Assembly (NCBI GenBank): GCA_049611805.1
Contig: JBMZAX010000003.1
Location: forward strand, 1 to 64,000
Direction: 5' to 3'
DNA length: 64,000 nt
Source: UBA7378 sp049611805
Lineage (GTDB): Bacteria; Pseudomonadota; Alphaproteobacteria; RS24
Shown: positions 25,173 to 33,260 of the stretch, piece after piece
How positions within the stretch are numbered: position 1 is the first letter of the stretch
Layout: each line of letters opens with the position of its first letter
The notes under the pieces: generated by a model
Databases searched by the model: none
Seen by the model: only the letters and a program-made list of their open reading frames with translations
Told to the model about the DNA's origin: nothing
Position numbers and translations under genes: made by a program

Positions 25173-26075
25173 CTATTCGTACAGGCCGCCAAGATCGCAC
25201 TTGCGCGCTTCAAGAATGGGGCGCATCTCGCGGAAGGCGGCGGGCGTGCGGTCAAGCGGAATGCGCGGGTGCAAATGATGCACAATATGCACGGTCATGC
25301 CCATTGTGCCGATAACACCGAACAGGCTTTTGAACGCCCGCGTGTCGCGGTAGCGGCCGGTTTCATGGCCTGGATGGTGCGGCGCCCATGACAAAAAGAA
25401 ACGGATGTAAACCCCCGCCAATACAAGCGGCAATACCCACAATAGGAAGGCTTCAAGCGCGTGGCCTGTTGCGGCCATGGCGAACAAAACGGCGAGATAG
25501 GTCAGATTGATGATAATCCCGTCGCGCTTGGCAAGGCCGGCCTGGTCCGGGTCGAGGCGATCCAGCGTTTTTTCGTAACTGTCCAGAAATTCAGATTTTG
25601 GATTGCGAACTTTGAGCGCTTTCCAGATGGCTGCAAGCGCGCCCGGGGCATGTGAGTCATAATCGGGGTCGAGGTCGGGATTATTGGTGTGCTTGTGATG
25701 TTCAAGATGCGTCATTTTCAATACACGATAAGAAGACACCAGCGGAATGACCGATGCATGGCCGATCAATTCATTGAGCCAGCGCAGCTTGTCGCCGGGG
25801 CGGGCGTAAATATCGTGCTGGGCCTCATGCGACGGCAAATAGCTGTAGGAGATATTGAAAAAGGCAATCGGAAAGGCAACCCAGGCCGACAATGTGCCCG
25901 TCAGCACCAAAGGCCAAAGCGACAGCCAGCAGATAAGATTGGCGAACGGCCAGAAGACCATAAACCACGACAACCCCTCAATATGGCGGCGGGCAATTTC
26001 GCGCTCAAGCCGGCTCAGTTCCGCATTGCTCATTTTGGCAATGTCGCGCGCATCAAGTGTCTGTGTCTGGGTCAT
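25173..26075 (-). CDS. Membrane fatty acid desaturase
   Basis: Di-iron integral-membrane desaturase of 300 residues. The three histidine boxes are H83-EAQ-H87, H123-LE-HH127 and H263-IV-HH267, in the right order and separated by membrane helices. It would insert a double bond (or hydroxylate) in an acyl or sphingoid chain at the cytoplasmic membrane face. I chose the ATG at 26075: it overlaps the stop of the small membrane gene upstream (ATGA) and has GGAAG six bases before it; another ATG lies at 26081. It is last in a run of four minus-strand genes with lipid-related relatives. Confidence 0.9.
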   Translation of the reverse strand: MTQTQTLDARDIAKMSNAELSRLEREIARRHIEGLSWFMVFWPFANLICWLSLWPLVLTGTLSAWVAFPIAFFNISYSYLPSHEAQHDIYARPGDKLRWLNELIGHASVIPLVSSYRVLKMTHLEHHKHTNNPDLDPDYDSHAPGALAAIWKALKVRNPKSEFLDSYEKTLDRLDPDQAGLAKRDGIIINLTYLAVLFAMAATGHALEAFLLWVLPLVLAGVYIRFFLSWAPHHPGHETGRYRDTRAFKSLFGVIGTMGMTVHIVHHLHPRIPLDRTPAAFREMRPILEARKCDLGGLYE

Positions 26076-26317
26076 ATCCATCTTCCCGTAATTTGTGCGA
26101 CCAGCCCATATGTGCCGCCAAGCATCATGCATATGCCGTAAACCGGCAGAGTTTCAACAGTGTTGACAAAGCTGACGGGTAAAGCATTGCCCAAAAAGTC
26201 CAGCGCGGGCGTAAAAATGGCAGTTCGCAAAGTAATCTCCGCCAGTAACGGGCCGATAAAAAACAGTCCGTACCAGATGGGCATGAGAGACAATACGCGC
26301 GTGATCAACGTCAACAT
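26072..26317 (-). CDS. Small membrane protein coupled to the desaturase
   Basis: 81 residues with two probable membrane helices (about 10-30 and 55-75). The family is not recognised. Its stop overlaps the desaturase start by four bases (ATGA), which supports it as a real gene and suggests translational coupling. It could be an accessory subunit of the desaturase or an electron-donor anchor, but it has no haem or Fe-S motif. There is no clear Shine-Dalgarno. Confidence 0.6.
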   Translation of the reverse strand: MLTLITRVLSLMPIWYGLFFIGPLLAEITLRTAIFTPALDFLGNALPVSFVNTVETLPVYGICMMLGGTYGLVAQITGRWI

Positions 26318-26360
26318 GCAATAAATTTATCGCGCTGACGGCACATAAACAAGTTAATCC

Positions 26361-27257
26361 TCAGGCATTTTTTGTCACAGCCTGCAATGACCCCGCTTGC
26401 AGTGACTTTTGCGGATGCACGCCGTCGACATATCCCATAAATGGCGGGTGTATTGAATATCCCATCAATTCGCGCGCGCGTTGGGGCAGTTCGGCGGCGA
26501 TTTCCTTCGGCACGGAAAGGCACATATTTTCCAGCGGCCGCACCCAGCCCGGACAATATTGCGGTGTCAGAATAAGGCGTGGTGCGTCTGAGCGGTTGGC
26601 GCCGCCCCGGTGCCACAACGTGCCTTTGGCGAGCATGAGCGAACCGGGCGCGAGGCATATTTTGATGGCATCGGGATGCGCGCCCGGGTCGATATCCGGG
26701 TCGCCCATGTCGGTGGATGCGATACCTTTGGTAAAAATGGTGTGCGACGGGCGCATGTCGTCGCCCCATTTATGGCTGCCCGGAATAATTTCGGTCGCGC
26801 CATTGGTCTCGGTTGTCGCATCTATGCTCCAAAAGGCACTGAGCTGAAACGGTGCCCGCGGGCGCGAGGCGGAGCTGTGCTCATCATCATAGTGCCAAGG
26901 CTGAACGGTTTCGCCCGGATGCAGTTTGATGGCAAGAAAGGCCGACAACAGGCAGCTATGGCCGAACTCGGCTTCGGCAAATGCCAGAGGCAATGGATGT
27001 GTGGCAATTTCGGAAAAAATGTCGCCTTTACCCAGAAGCGAATATTCGCGGTTCGATTTCATGCCTTCGAAATTATTGCGTCCGGTGCGTTGCAGGTCGA
27101 AATAGGGCGCAAGCGCTTCGCGCACGGTCGCAATTTGCTTTGCGCCCAGCAGATTGTCGAAAGTGACGTAGCCTTCCTCTTCAAACTGCTCAATGGCGTC
27201 GGTCGCCGTGCGTCCGTTGAGATAGGGGGTTAGAAGCTTCGGGTCCAAGTTTTCCAT
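26361..27257 (-). CDS. Phytanoyl-CoA dioxygenase (PhyH) family protein
   Basis: Fe(II)/2-oxoglutarate oxygenase of 298 residues. The facial triad is visible: H122-Y-D124 (PWHYDDEHSS) and the distal H216 (LWHRGG), with R227 (DAPRL) placed to bind 2-oxoglutarate. The family hydroxylates acyl-CoAs, lipids or small metabolites; the substrate here is not readable. GAGG(AGGTCTGCGAA)ATG gives a plausible start. It lies between a ceramidase-like gene and the desaturase pair on the same strand, which favours a lipid substrate, but this is inference. Confidence 0.87.
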   Translation of the reverse strand: MENLDPKLLTPYLNGRTATDAIEQFEEEGYVTFDNLLGAKQIATVREALAPYFDLQRTGRNNFEGMKSNREYSLLGKGDIFSEIATHPLPLAFAEAEFGHSCLLSAFLAIKLHPGETVQPWHYDDEHSSASRPRAPFQLSAFWSIDATTETNGATEIIPGSHKWGDDMRPSHTIFTKGIASTDMGDPDIDPGAHPDAIKICLAPGSLMLAKGTLWHRGGANRSDAPRLILTPQYCPGWVRPLENMCLSVPKEIAAELPQRARELMGYSIHPPFMGYVDGVHPQKSLQAGSLQAVTKNA

Positions 27258-27337
27258 TTCGCAGACCTCCTCTTTTTATCGGAGAATACGCCCAAAGGCG
27301 TGCCGCTTCAAGCTACCCCACCAAACGCTTTCGGGCT

Positions 27338-27979
27338 TCACGCTTTGGGGTGATGATCAATATGCAGCTTGATGACCAGATAAAGCGTCAGGGCATTCAA
27401 AACATGCCACGCCCAATGCGTGCCGATGGTGATTTGCATGCACATGGGCTCATCAATTGTGCGCAAGCCCAGCGACACGCCGAAAACCAGCGAACTGACG
27501 GCCAGCCCGTAGCCGATTTCCGATTGCCCGCGAAAAGCAGCGGCCAATGACAGCAAAATCATGCCGATAAGAGCGGGCACATAAGTGGCACCGGCAAAAC
27601 CGGTTTGCCCGAAAACATATGCCATGCCGATTAAAGCGGGCGGGCCCAAAAGCGCGGCGGCAACCGGCAGGCCGAAAAACCGGCGCAAAGCCAGATAAAC
27701 ATAAGTCAGAATGATAATGATGATGGGCACCACATCGGCAATGCCGGCCCAGACTGTTGCAAAGCTGTGGAAAGCCAAACTGCCAAGCCCGATTGCCCAG
27801 AGCATATAAATCAGGGCGCGGCTTTGCGGGTCGCGGGAGCCGGTTCGCGCTTCGACGGTCGTGAGATAGCGGCCCAGCGCAAAAGCCGCCAGCAGAAAAG
27901 CCAGATTTGTCACCGCATTGAGGGGTTCGGCCCAAAGCTCAAAGCTTGCGCGTTCGCAATAGCCATCAACTTGTTCCAT
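27338..27979 (-). CDS. Ceramidase-family (CREST) integral membrane protein
   Basis: 213 residues with about seven membrane helices. It has the ceramidase-family opening VDGYCERASFELWAEPLNAVTNLAFL, a FHSFATVWAGIADVVP segment with the His and Asp that would bind zinc, and a late GTHWAWHVLNA segment with two more His. These are the CREST hydrolase metal sites. Family members cleave the amide of ceramides or related lipids. The ATG at 27979 places the conserved VDxYCER directly after Met; TTG codons at 27991 and 27997 follow GGAGAG (28003-28008) and one could be the true start. Confidence 0.82.
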   Translation of the reverse strand: MEQVDGYCERASFELWAEPLNAVTNLAFLLAAFALGRYLTTVEARTGSRDPQSRALIYMLWAIGLGSLAFHSFATVWAGIADVVPIIIIILTYVYLALRRFFGLPVAAALLGPPALIGMAYVFGQTGFAGATYVPALIGMILLSLAAAFRGQSEIGYGLAVSSLVFGVSLGLRTIDEPMCMQITIGTHWAWHVLNALTLYLVIKLHIDHHPKA

Positions 27980-28105
27980 TAAGCGTTCCAAGGGCAACTC
28001 TCCGGATTTTTCGGTTTTTTTTTTGGGTTTTTAAGCTGGTATGTTTTAACGAAGCAGTTATGAATGTTCTGTAGCATGTGCTTCCATGCTCAGCCAGAGA
28101 GAATT

Positions 28106-29212
28106 ATGTTAAACGACGCCCGCAACGGGGTTTCCCCCGACACAATGAAAAAGACCAAACGGCGACGCGGTGCGCGTGGAAAATCGGGCGCGACCAAGCT
28201 TTATGCGGCGATCGATTTGGGCACGAATAATTGCCGCCTGCTCATTGTTGAAGCCACGCGCAACAGTTTTCGGGTGCGCGACTCGTTTTCGCGCATTGTG
28301 CGTTTGGGCGAGGGGCTGGACAAGGACGGTATTTTGTCGGAAGGCGCAATGTCGCGCACGCTGTCGGCATTGTCGATATGTGCGAGCAAAATTCGCAAAG
28401 CCGGCGTCGCGCGTGTGCGCTGCGTTGCTACGGAAGCGTGCCGCAACGCCGAAAATGGCTCGAATTTTATCAAACGGGTGCGCGATGAAACGGGCTTGCG
28501 TCTTGAAATTATCGACGGGGCGGCGGAAGCCGAGCTGGCAACCGTCGGGTGTGGTTCATTATTCGAAAACCATGCCGACCACATTATTGTTTTCGATATT
28601 GGCGGCGGCAGCACCGAGATTATGCGGCTCGACAAGGAAGCCAACGGGTTTTTCAAGCCGGCTGATGTTGCCTCCTTGCCGATAGGTGTGGTGCGCCTTG
28701 CCGAACGCTTTGGCGGGCCGGGGCCGCATGACCATGGTTATGACGAAATGGTCACCGAGGCGAAAACGCAATTGCGCGAATTTTTCGCGCGCCAGTCGAT
28801 GATCACGGATATGGAAAAGCTCCAAATTATCGGAACATCGGGAACTGTGACCACGCTTGCGGCGGTGCAGCTTGGTCTTGCCAAATATGACCGTAATGTC
28901 GTTGATGGGTGCAAAATTGCGGCATCCGATGTGCGCCGCGTGATTGACGACTTGCGTGAAAAAAGCCGCGACGAACTGGCGGCCAATCCGTGTATCGGAA
29001 AACAACGCGCCGATCTTGTGCTGGCCGGATGCGCGGTTCTCGACGTTATTCATCAGCATTGGGCGGTGGACGAATTTTGTGTCGCGGACAGGGGGCTGCG
29101 CGAAGGCATTTTGCTGCGCATGATACGCCGCGATCGGCGGCGGTCGCGCCGCGGCAGAAATCGGCGCGCACCCGCTTCATCGGCGCCGGATACGGCCCAG
29201 CCCTCCCCATGA
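28106..29212 (+). CDS. Exopolyphosphatase / pppGpp phosphohydrolase (Ppx/GppA)
   Basis: About 368 residues, the short two-domain form common in Alphaproteobacteria. The actin-like ATPase motifs are AAIDLGTNNCRLLI, FDIGGGSTEIM and GTSGTVTTLAA, and the C-terminus holds SVADRGLREGIL-type sequence (FCVADRGLREGIL). It would hydrolyse inorganic polyphosphate or pppGpp in the cytoplasm. A basic N-terminal tail (KKTKRRRGARGK) precedes the fold. I chose the ATG at 28106, preceded by AGAGAG; earlier ATGs at 28064 and 28076 are in frame. Its stop overlaps the rlmE start (ATGA). Confidence 0.88.
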   Translation: MLNDARNGVSPDTMKKTKRRRGARGKSGATKLYAAIDLGTNNCRLLIVEATRNSFRVRDSFSRIVRLGEGLDKDGILSEGAMSRTLSALSICASKIRKAGVARVRCVATEACRNAENGSNFIKRVRDETGLRLEIIDGAAEAELATVGCGSLFENHADHIIVFDIGGGSTEIMRLDKEANGFFKPADVASLPIGVVRLAERFGGPGPHDHGYDEMVTEAKTQLREFFARQSMITDMEKLQIIGTSGTVTTLAAVQLGLAKYDRNVVDGCKIAASDVRRVIDDLREKSRDELAANPCIGKQRADLVLAGCAVLDVIHQHWAVDEFCVADRGLREGILLRMIRRDRRRSRRGRNRRAPASSAPDTAQPSP

Positions 29213-29919
29213 TCGGCAACCGAAAATCCGGCGGCGGGGCGGGGCACGGGCAACGTCGCGGCGACCGGTTGCGCACACGGGTGCGCACGGCAAAGGGCCG
29301 CAAACTGTCCTCGACCCGCTGGCTGGAAAGACAATTAAACGACCCTTATGTGGCTGCCGCCAAAAAAGACGGCTACCGGTCGCGGGCGGCCTATAAAATT
29401 ATCGAGCTTGATGACCGGTTTTCGTTTTTTACCCGCGGCGGATGCGTGATCGATCTGGGCAGCGCGCCCGGCGGCTGGGCCCAAATTGCGGCCGACCGCG
29501 TAGGCCAGGGCGCAGATAAGGGCATGGTCGTCGGCGTTGACATTCAGGATATGGAGCCGGTGGCGGGGGTTGAGTTTTTGAAGCTCGATTTTCTCGATGA
29601 CAGCGCGCCTGAAAAAGTGCTGGCGTTGGCCGGTCGGCGCGCCGATGCGGTTATTTCCGATATGGCCGCGCCTGTGACAGGGCACCGGCAGACCGACCAT
29701 TTGCGCACCATGGCGCTGGCTGAAGCGGCGGCATGGTTTGCCTTTGATGCGCTGAAACCCGGCGGCAGCTTTTGCGCCAAGGTTTTTCAGGGCGGCACGT
29801 CGAATGAATTGCTGAAAGAGCTGAAAGCGCGATTCGGGCGGGTGCAGCACATGAAACCAAAGTCGAGCCGTCAGGAATCCGTGGAATTATACGTGGTGGC
29901 ACAAAGCTTTAAGGGATAA
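29209..29919 (+). CDS. rlmE: 23S rRNA (uridine-2'-O) methyltransferase RlmE/FtsJ
   Basis: 236-residue SAM-dependent methyltransferase that modifies U2552 of 23S rRNA in the family's characterised members. The catalytic K-D-K-E set is visible: K63 in RSRAAYK, Asp in SDMAAPVTGH, Lys in CAKVFQGG and Glu in QESVELY. The SAM motif is DLGSAPGGW. A basic N-terminal extension (about residues 1-35) is longer than in E. coli, as is usual in Alphaproteobacteria. The start overlaps the ppx stop, so the two are coupled. Confidence 0.93.
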   Translation: MIGNRKSGGGAGHGQRRGDRLRTRVRTAKGRKLSSTRWLERQLNDPYVAAAKKDGYRSRAAYKIIELDDRFSFFTRGGCVIDLGSAPGGWAQIAADRVGQGADKGMVVGVDIQDMEPVAGVEFLKLDFLDDSAPEKVLALAGRRADAVISDMAAPVTGHRQTDHLRTMALAEAAAWFAFDALKPGGSFCAKVFQGGTSNELLKELKARFGRVQHMKPKSSRQESVELYVVAQSFKG

Positions 29920-29941
29920 GTCGCACATCATTTGAGAAATT

Positions 29942-29970
29942 TTGCACAGACCCCGAAATTGGTGCTACAC
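29942..29970 (+). promoter_or_regulatory. Candidate sigma-70-type promoter of the guaB operon
   Basis: TTGCAC (29942-29947), then 17 bp, then CTACAC (29965-29970). The latter reads GCTACAC with its preceding G and resembles the alphaproteobacterial housekeeping -10 element. It lies 36 bp before the guaB ATG. Confidence 0.4.
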
Positions 29971-30005
29971 AAACTCGTCAAAGCCCCTATGGAGGATTTG
30001 ACGAA

Positions 30006-31469
30006 ATGTTACGCGAAGCCCTTACATTTGATGATGTGTTGCTGGTTCCTGCCGCTTCATCAATTTTGCCCACTGACGCGGACACAACAACCCAGGTTAC
30101 AAAAGAGATAACGCTCGGCATTCCGCTCGTGTCGGCCGCAATGGACACGGTTACCGAAAGCGAACTTGCCATCGCCATGGCACAAGCCGGCGGGTTGGGT
30201 GTGTTGCACCGCAATATGACGCCGGAAGAACAGGCCGGCGAAGTGCGCAAGGTGAAAAAATTCGAAAGCGGCATGGTGGTCAATCCGCTGACCATTCGCC
30301 CTGATGCGACCCTCTCCGAGGCGCTGGGACTGATGACCGAAAACAAGATTTCCGGTGTGCCGGTGACGGAAAAAAACGGACGCCTTGTCGGTATTCTCAC
30401 CAATCGCGATGTGCGGTTTGCGTCCAATCCCGATCAGAAAATTTCCGAGCTGATGACGCATGAAAATCTGGTGACCGTGCGCGAAGCCGTCGATCAGGAA
30501 GAGGCCAAGCGCCTGTTGCACCAGCACAGAATCGAAAAATTGCTGGTGGTCGATGATGATTATTGCTGTGTCGGGCTCATTACCGTCAAAGATATGGAAA
30601 AAGCCCAATTGCACCCCAATGCCGCCAAGGACGCGCAAGGGCGCTTGCGGGTGGCGGCAGCCTCGACGGTGGGCGATGACGGGTTTGCCCGCTCCGAGGC
30701 GCTGGTCGATGCCGGTGTGGATTTAATCGTTGTCGATACCGCGCACGGGCATTCGGAACATGTCGCCAATGCCGTCTCGCGGATAAAATCCGTCTCGAAT
30801 GAAATTCAGGTCATGGCGGGCAATGTGGCGACCGCAGACGGGGCAAAATCCCTGATTGATGCCGGTGCCGATGCGGTGAAGGTCGGCATCGGGCCGGGCT
30901 CGATTTGCACCACGCGCGTGGTCGCGGGTGTCGGCGTGCCGCAGCTCACGGCGATTTTGGATGCTGTCGAGGCCGCGCGCGCCACCAACACGCCGGTGAT
31001 TGCCGATGGCGGTATCAAATATTCCGGCGACCTCGCCAAGGCGATTGCGGCGGGCGCGAGTTGTGCCATGGTCGGCTCATTGCTTGCCGGCACGACGGAA
31101 AGTCCGGGCGAGGTGTTTCTCTATCAGGGCCGAAGCTACAAAGCCTATCGCGGCATGGGCTCGGTGGGGGCCATGGCACGCGGCTCGGCCGACCGGTATT
31201 TCCAGCAGGATATTTCCGAAACCCACAAGCTTGTGCCCGAAGGCATTGAGGGGCAGATCCCGTTTAAGGGGCCGGTCGGGCAGGTGTTGCATCAACTCGT
31301 TGGGGGCTTGCGGGCGGCCATGGGCTATACGGGTTCGGCCAATATTGCCGCCATGCATGAACATGCCGAATTTATCCGCATGACGTCGGCATCTTTGGCC
31401 GAAAGCCATGTCCATGATGTGACCATCACGCGCGAAGCGCCAAATTATCCGGGTTCCGGTAAAAACTAG
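30006..31469 (+). CDS. guaB: IMP dehydrogenase
   Basis: 487 residues, standard bacterial length. It converts IMP to XMP with NAD, the first committed step of GMP synthesis. It begins LTFDDVLLVPA, has two CBS domains (about 95-210), the catalytic loop GSICTTR with C301, and the DGGIKYSGD phosphate-binding segment. GGAGG upstream and a candidate promoter at 29942 set the start. It opens a guaB-rsmB-TPR-guaA operon, an order seen in many Alphaproteobacteria. Confidence 0.97.
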   Translation: MLREALTFDDVLLVPAASSILPTDADTTTQVTKEITLGIPLVSAAMDTVTESELAIAMAQAGGLGVLHRNMTPEEQAGEVRKVKKFESGMVVNPLTIRPDATLSEALGLMTENKISGVPVTEKNGRLVGILTNRDVRFASNPDQKISELMTHENLVTVREAVDQEEAKRLLHQHRIEKLLVVDDDYCCVGLITVKDMEKAQLHPNAAKDAQGRLRVAAASTVGDDGFARSEALVDAGVDLIVVDTAHGHSEHVANAVSRIKSVSNEIQVMAGNVATADGAKSLIDAGADAVKVGIGPGSICTTRVVAGVGVPQLTAILDAVEAARATNTPVIADGGIKYSGDLAKAIAAGASCAMVGSLLAGTTESPGEVFLYQGRSYKAYRGMGSVGAMARGSADRYFQQDISETHKLVPEGIEGQIPFKGPVGQVLHQLVGGLRAAMGYTGSANIAAMHEHAEFIRMTSASLAESHVHDVTITREAPNYPGSGKN

Positions 31470-32710
31470 TGCGTCCGGCTGCGCGGCTTAAAGCGGTCAG
31501 CGAATTGCTGCCCGAAATTCTGGGCTCTACAAATGCCGCCGACCGTGTGGTGCAGGCGTGGGGACGCAAAAACAGATATGCAGGTTCCGGTGATCGGCGC
31601 GACATTGCCGATCAGGTGTTTGCCATTTTGCGCCATTATTCGAAACTTTGCGCGCTGGTGGACAGCGATGATCCGGTATTGGTGACGCTGGCGGCGCGCA
31701 TGGTCTTGTTTGACGACACGCTGGAGGCGGTTTGCGCGCCGGCAGATGGCGCGCGCCATGCACTTGCCCCGCCAACGCCGGATATGCGCGCCCGGCTTGC
31801 GCGCATTGCCGACCGCGCGGGTGAACTTCAGCCGCATGAACGCGCTGCGCTGCCCGCGTGGTTATATGATGAAATCATGGCCGGCGATTTAATCCATGCA
31901 GATGCCGTGCTTGAGAAGTTGAACGCCCGCGCGCCGCTTGATTTGCGGGTCAACACATTGCGCGGGTCGCCGGCGCAAGCCCGTCAGAAACTGGCCGATG
32001 AGGGCGTGCGCACGCGCCCGCTTGCCAAAGTACCGCTGGGTTTGCGTGTCGAGGGCACCGGCCAGATTACCAATGGTGTGGTGTTTCAGTCGGGCCGGGT
32101 CGAAATACAAGATGCCGGTGCCCAGATAGCCGCCGGGCTGTGCCAAGCTCAGCCCGGACAGACAGTGCTGGATTTTTGCGCCGGTGCCGGTGGCAAAACC
32201 CTCGCGCTGGCCGCCCAAATGCAAAATAAGGGTCATTTATTCGTGCATGACAGCGACCCCAAACGCCTGCACTCAATGGCGGCACGTTTGATGCGCGCCG
32301 GTGTCGGCATTGTGCGCCCGATGGCGGATGAGACGGCGCGTCTTGGGGAGCGGTGCCAGCTCGTTGTGTCGGATGTGCCGTGCAGTGGTTCGGGCCGGTG
32401 GCGGCGGGCACCGGAAACCAAATGGCAGCTGACACCGGCGGGCCTTGACGAACTGGTTGCCCTGCAAAGGGAAATTCTCGCCGAAAGCGCGACTTATGTC
32501 GCGCCGGGCGGTCGTCTGGCCTATATCACCTGCTCGATTATCGGGCGTGAGAACGAACACCAAATTGCGGAATTTCTGGACACGCATTCCGAATTCGCGA
32601 TCGATGAAACGGCCAAATTCGGCAATCAAGGTGGGGTAATTCGTCTGGATCCGCATAACACGGATACAGACGGGATGTTTTGTGCCATTATGCGTCGCAA
32701 TGGGCCATGA
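31469..32710 (+). CDS. 16S rRNA (cytosine-5) methyltransferase, RsmB/NOL1-NOP2-Sun family
   Basis: 413 residues with a GTG start overlapping the last base of the guaB stop. An N-terminal all-helical NusB-like part (about 1-140) precedes the methyltransferase domain. The SAM motif is LDFCAGAGGKTLAL. Two catalytic Cys are present: C305 in DVPCSG and C355 in ITCSI. The SGRWRRAPETKWQL segment binds RNA in relatives. RsmB methylates C967 of 16S rRNA in E. coli; whether this paralogue has the same target is inferred from the family and from its usual place between guaB and guaA. Confidence 0.88.
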   Translation: MRPAARLKAVSELLPEILGSTNAADRVVQAWGRKNRYAGSGDRRDIADQVFAILRHYSKLCALVDSDDPVLVTLAARMVLFDDTLEAVCAPADGARHALAPPTPDMRARLARIADRAGELQPHERAALPAWLYDEIMAGDLIHADAVLEKLNARAPLDLRVNTLRGSPAQARQKLADEGVRTRPLAKVPLGLRVEGTGQITNGVVFQSGRVEIQDAGAQIAAGLCQAQPGQTVLDFCAGAGGKTLALAAQMQNKGHLFVHDSDPKRLHSMAARLMRAGVGIVRPMADETARLGERCQLVVSDVPCSGSGRWRRAPETKWQLTPAGLDELVALQREILAESATYVAPGGRLAYITCSIIGRENEHQIAEFLDTHSEFAIDETAKFGNQGGVIRLDPHNTDTDGMFCAIMRRNGP

Positions 32711-32735
32711 TTCTGGCGTTGAAAGGTTGATATAT

Positions 32736-33254
32736 ATGGTTTCCAAAACCCTTATCCCGTTTTTATTCATGCTCTTTATTCCGGCCTCGGCCTTGGCTGT
32801 GTCGGATGCGTATCAAAGCCTGTCGATGGATTTGGTCGTCAAGGCGGAAGACGACATTTCCGCCGAACGCAATGCCGAAGCCAATGCGCGGCTGGATCTT
32901 GCGCTGGTGGCCGATCCGGGCAATGCCCGCGCCTTTGTTCTCAAAGGCCAGGTTCAGCATTTGCTGGGCGACACTGACGAGGGCCTGCGGCTGGTGAGCA
33001 TCGGTCTGCAAATCGACCCCGTCATGCGCGAGGGGCTGGTGTTGCAGACGCGGCTGGCCTCGGAGCTTGGCAATGTGATTGTCGCCGAAGCGGCGCTTGA
33101 GCGGTTCCGCCGGATTTGCAAAACAAATTGCGCCGAGGCCGATACGCTCGGTGCGCTGGTGGAAACGGCGCGCAATGCTGAAGATGGCGATGCAACCGAC
33201 AGTGCCGCCAACAGTGCCGCCGACAGTACCAATGCGAAAATCGACGGAGAATAA
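32736..33254 (+). CDS. Exported TPR-like protein
   Basis: 172 residues. The ATG at 32736 gives a signal peptide (residues 1-21, cleavage after ALA) and has AAAGG upstream; a start at 32682 would destroy it. The mature part has TPR-like helical pairs, roughly residues 35-130 (for example ANARLDLALVADPGNARAF and DTDEGLRLVSIGLQIDP). The C-terminal tail is low-complexity (DGDATDSAANSAADSTN). Probably a periplasmic scaffold; it has no known partner and sits inside the gua operon by position only. Confidence 0.75.
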   Translation: MVSKTLIPFLFMLFIPASALAVSDAYQSLSMDLVVKAEDDISAERNAEANARLDLALVADPGNARAFVLKGQVQHLLGDTDEGLRLVSIGLQIDPVMREGLVLQTRLASELGNVIVAEAALERFRRICKTNCAEADTLGALVETARNAEDGDATDSAANSAADSTNAKIDGE

Positions 33255-33260
33255 CCGGAC

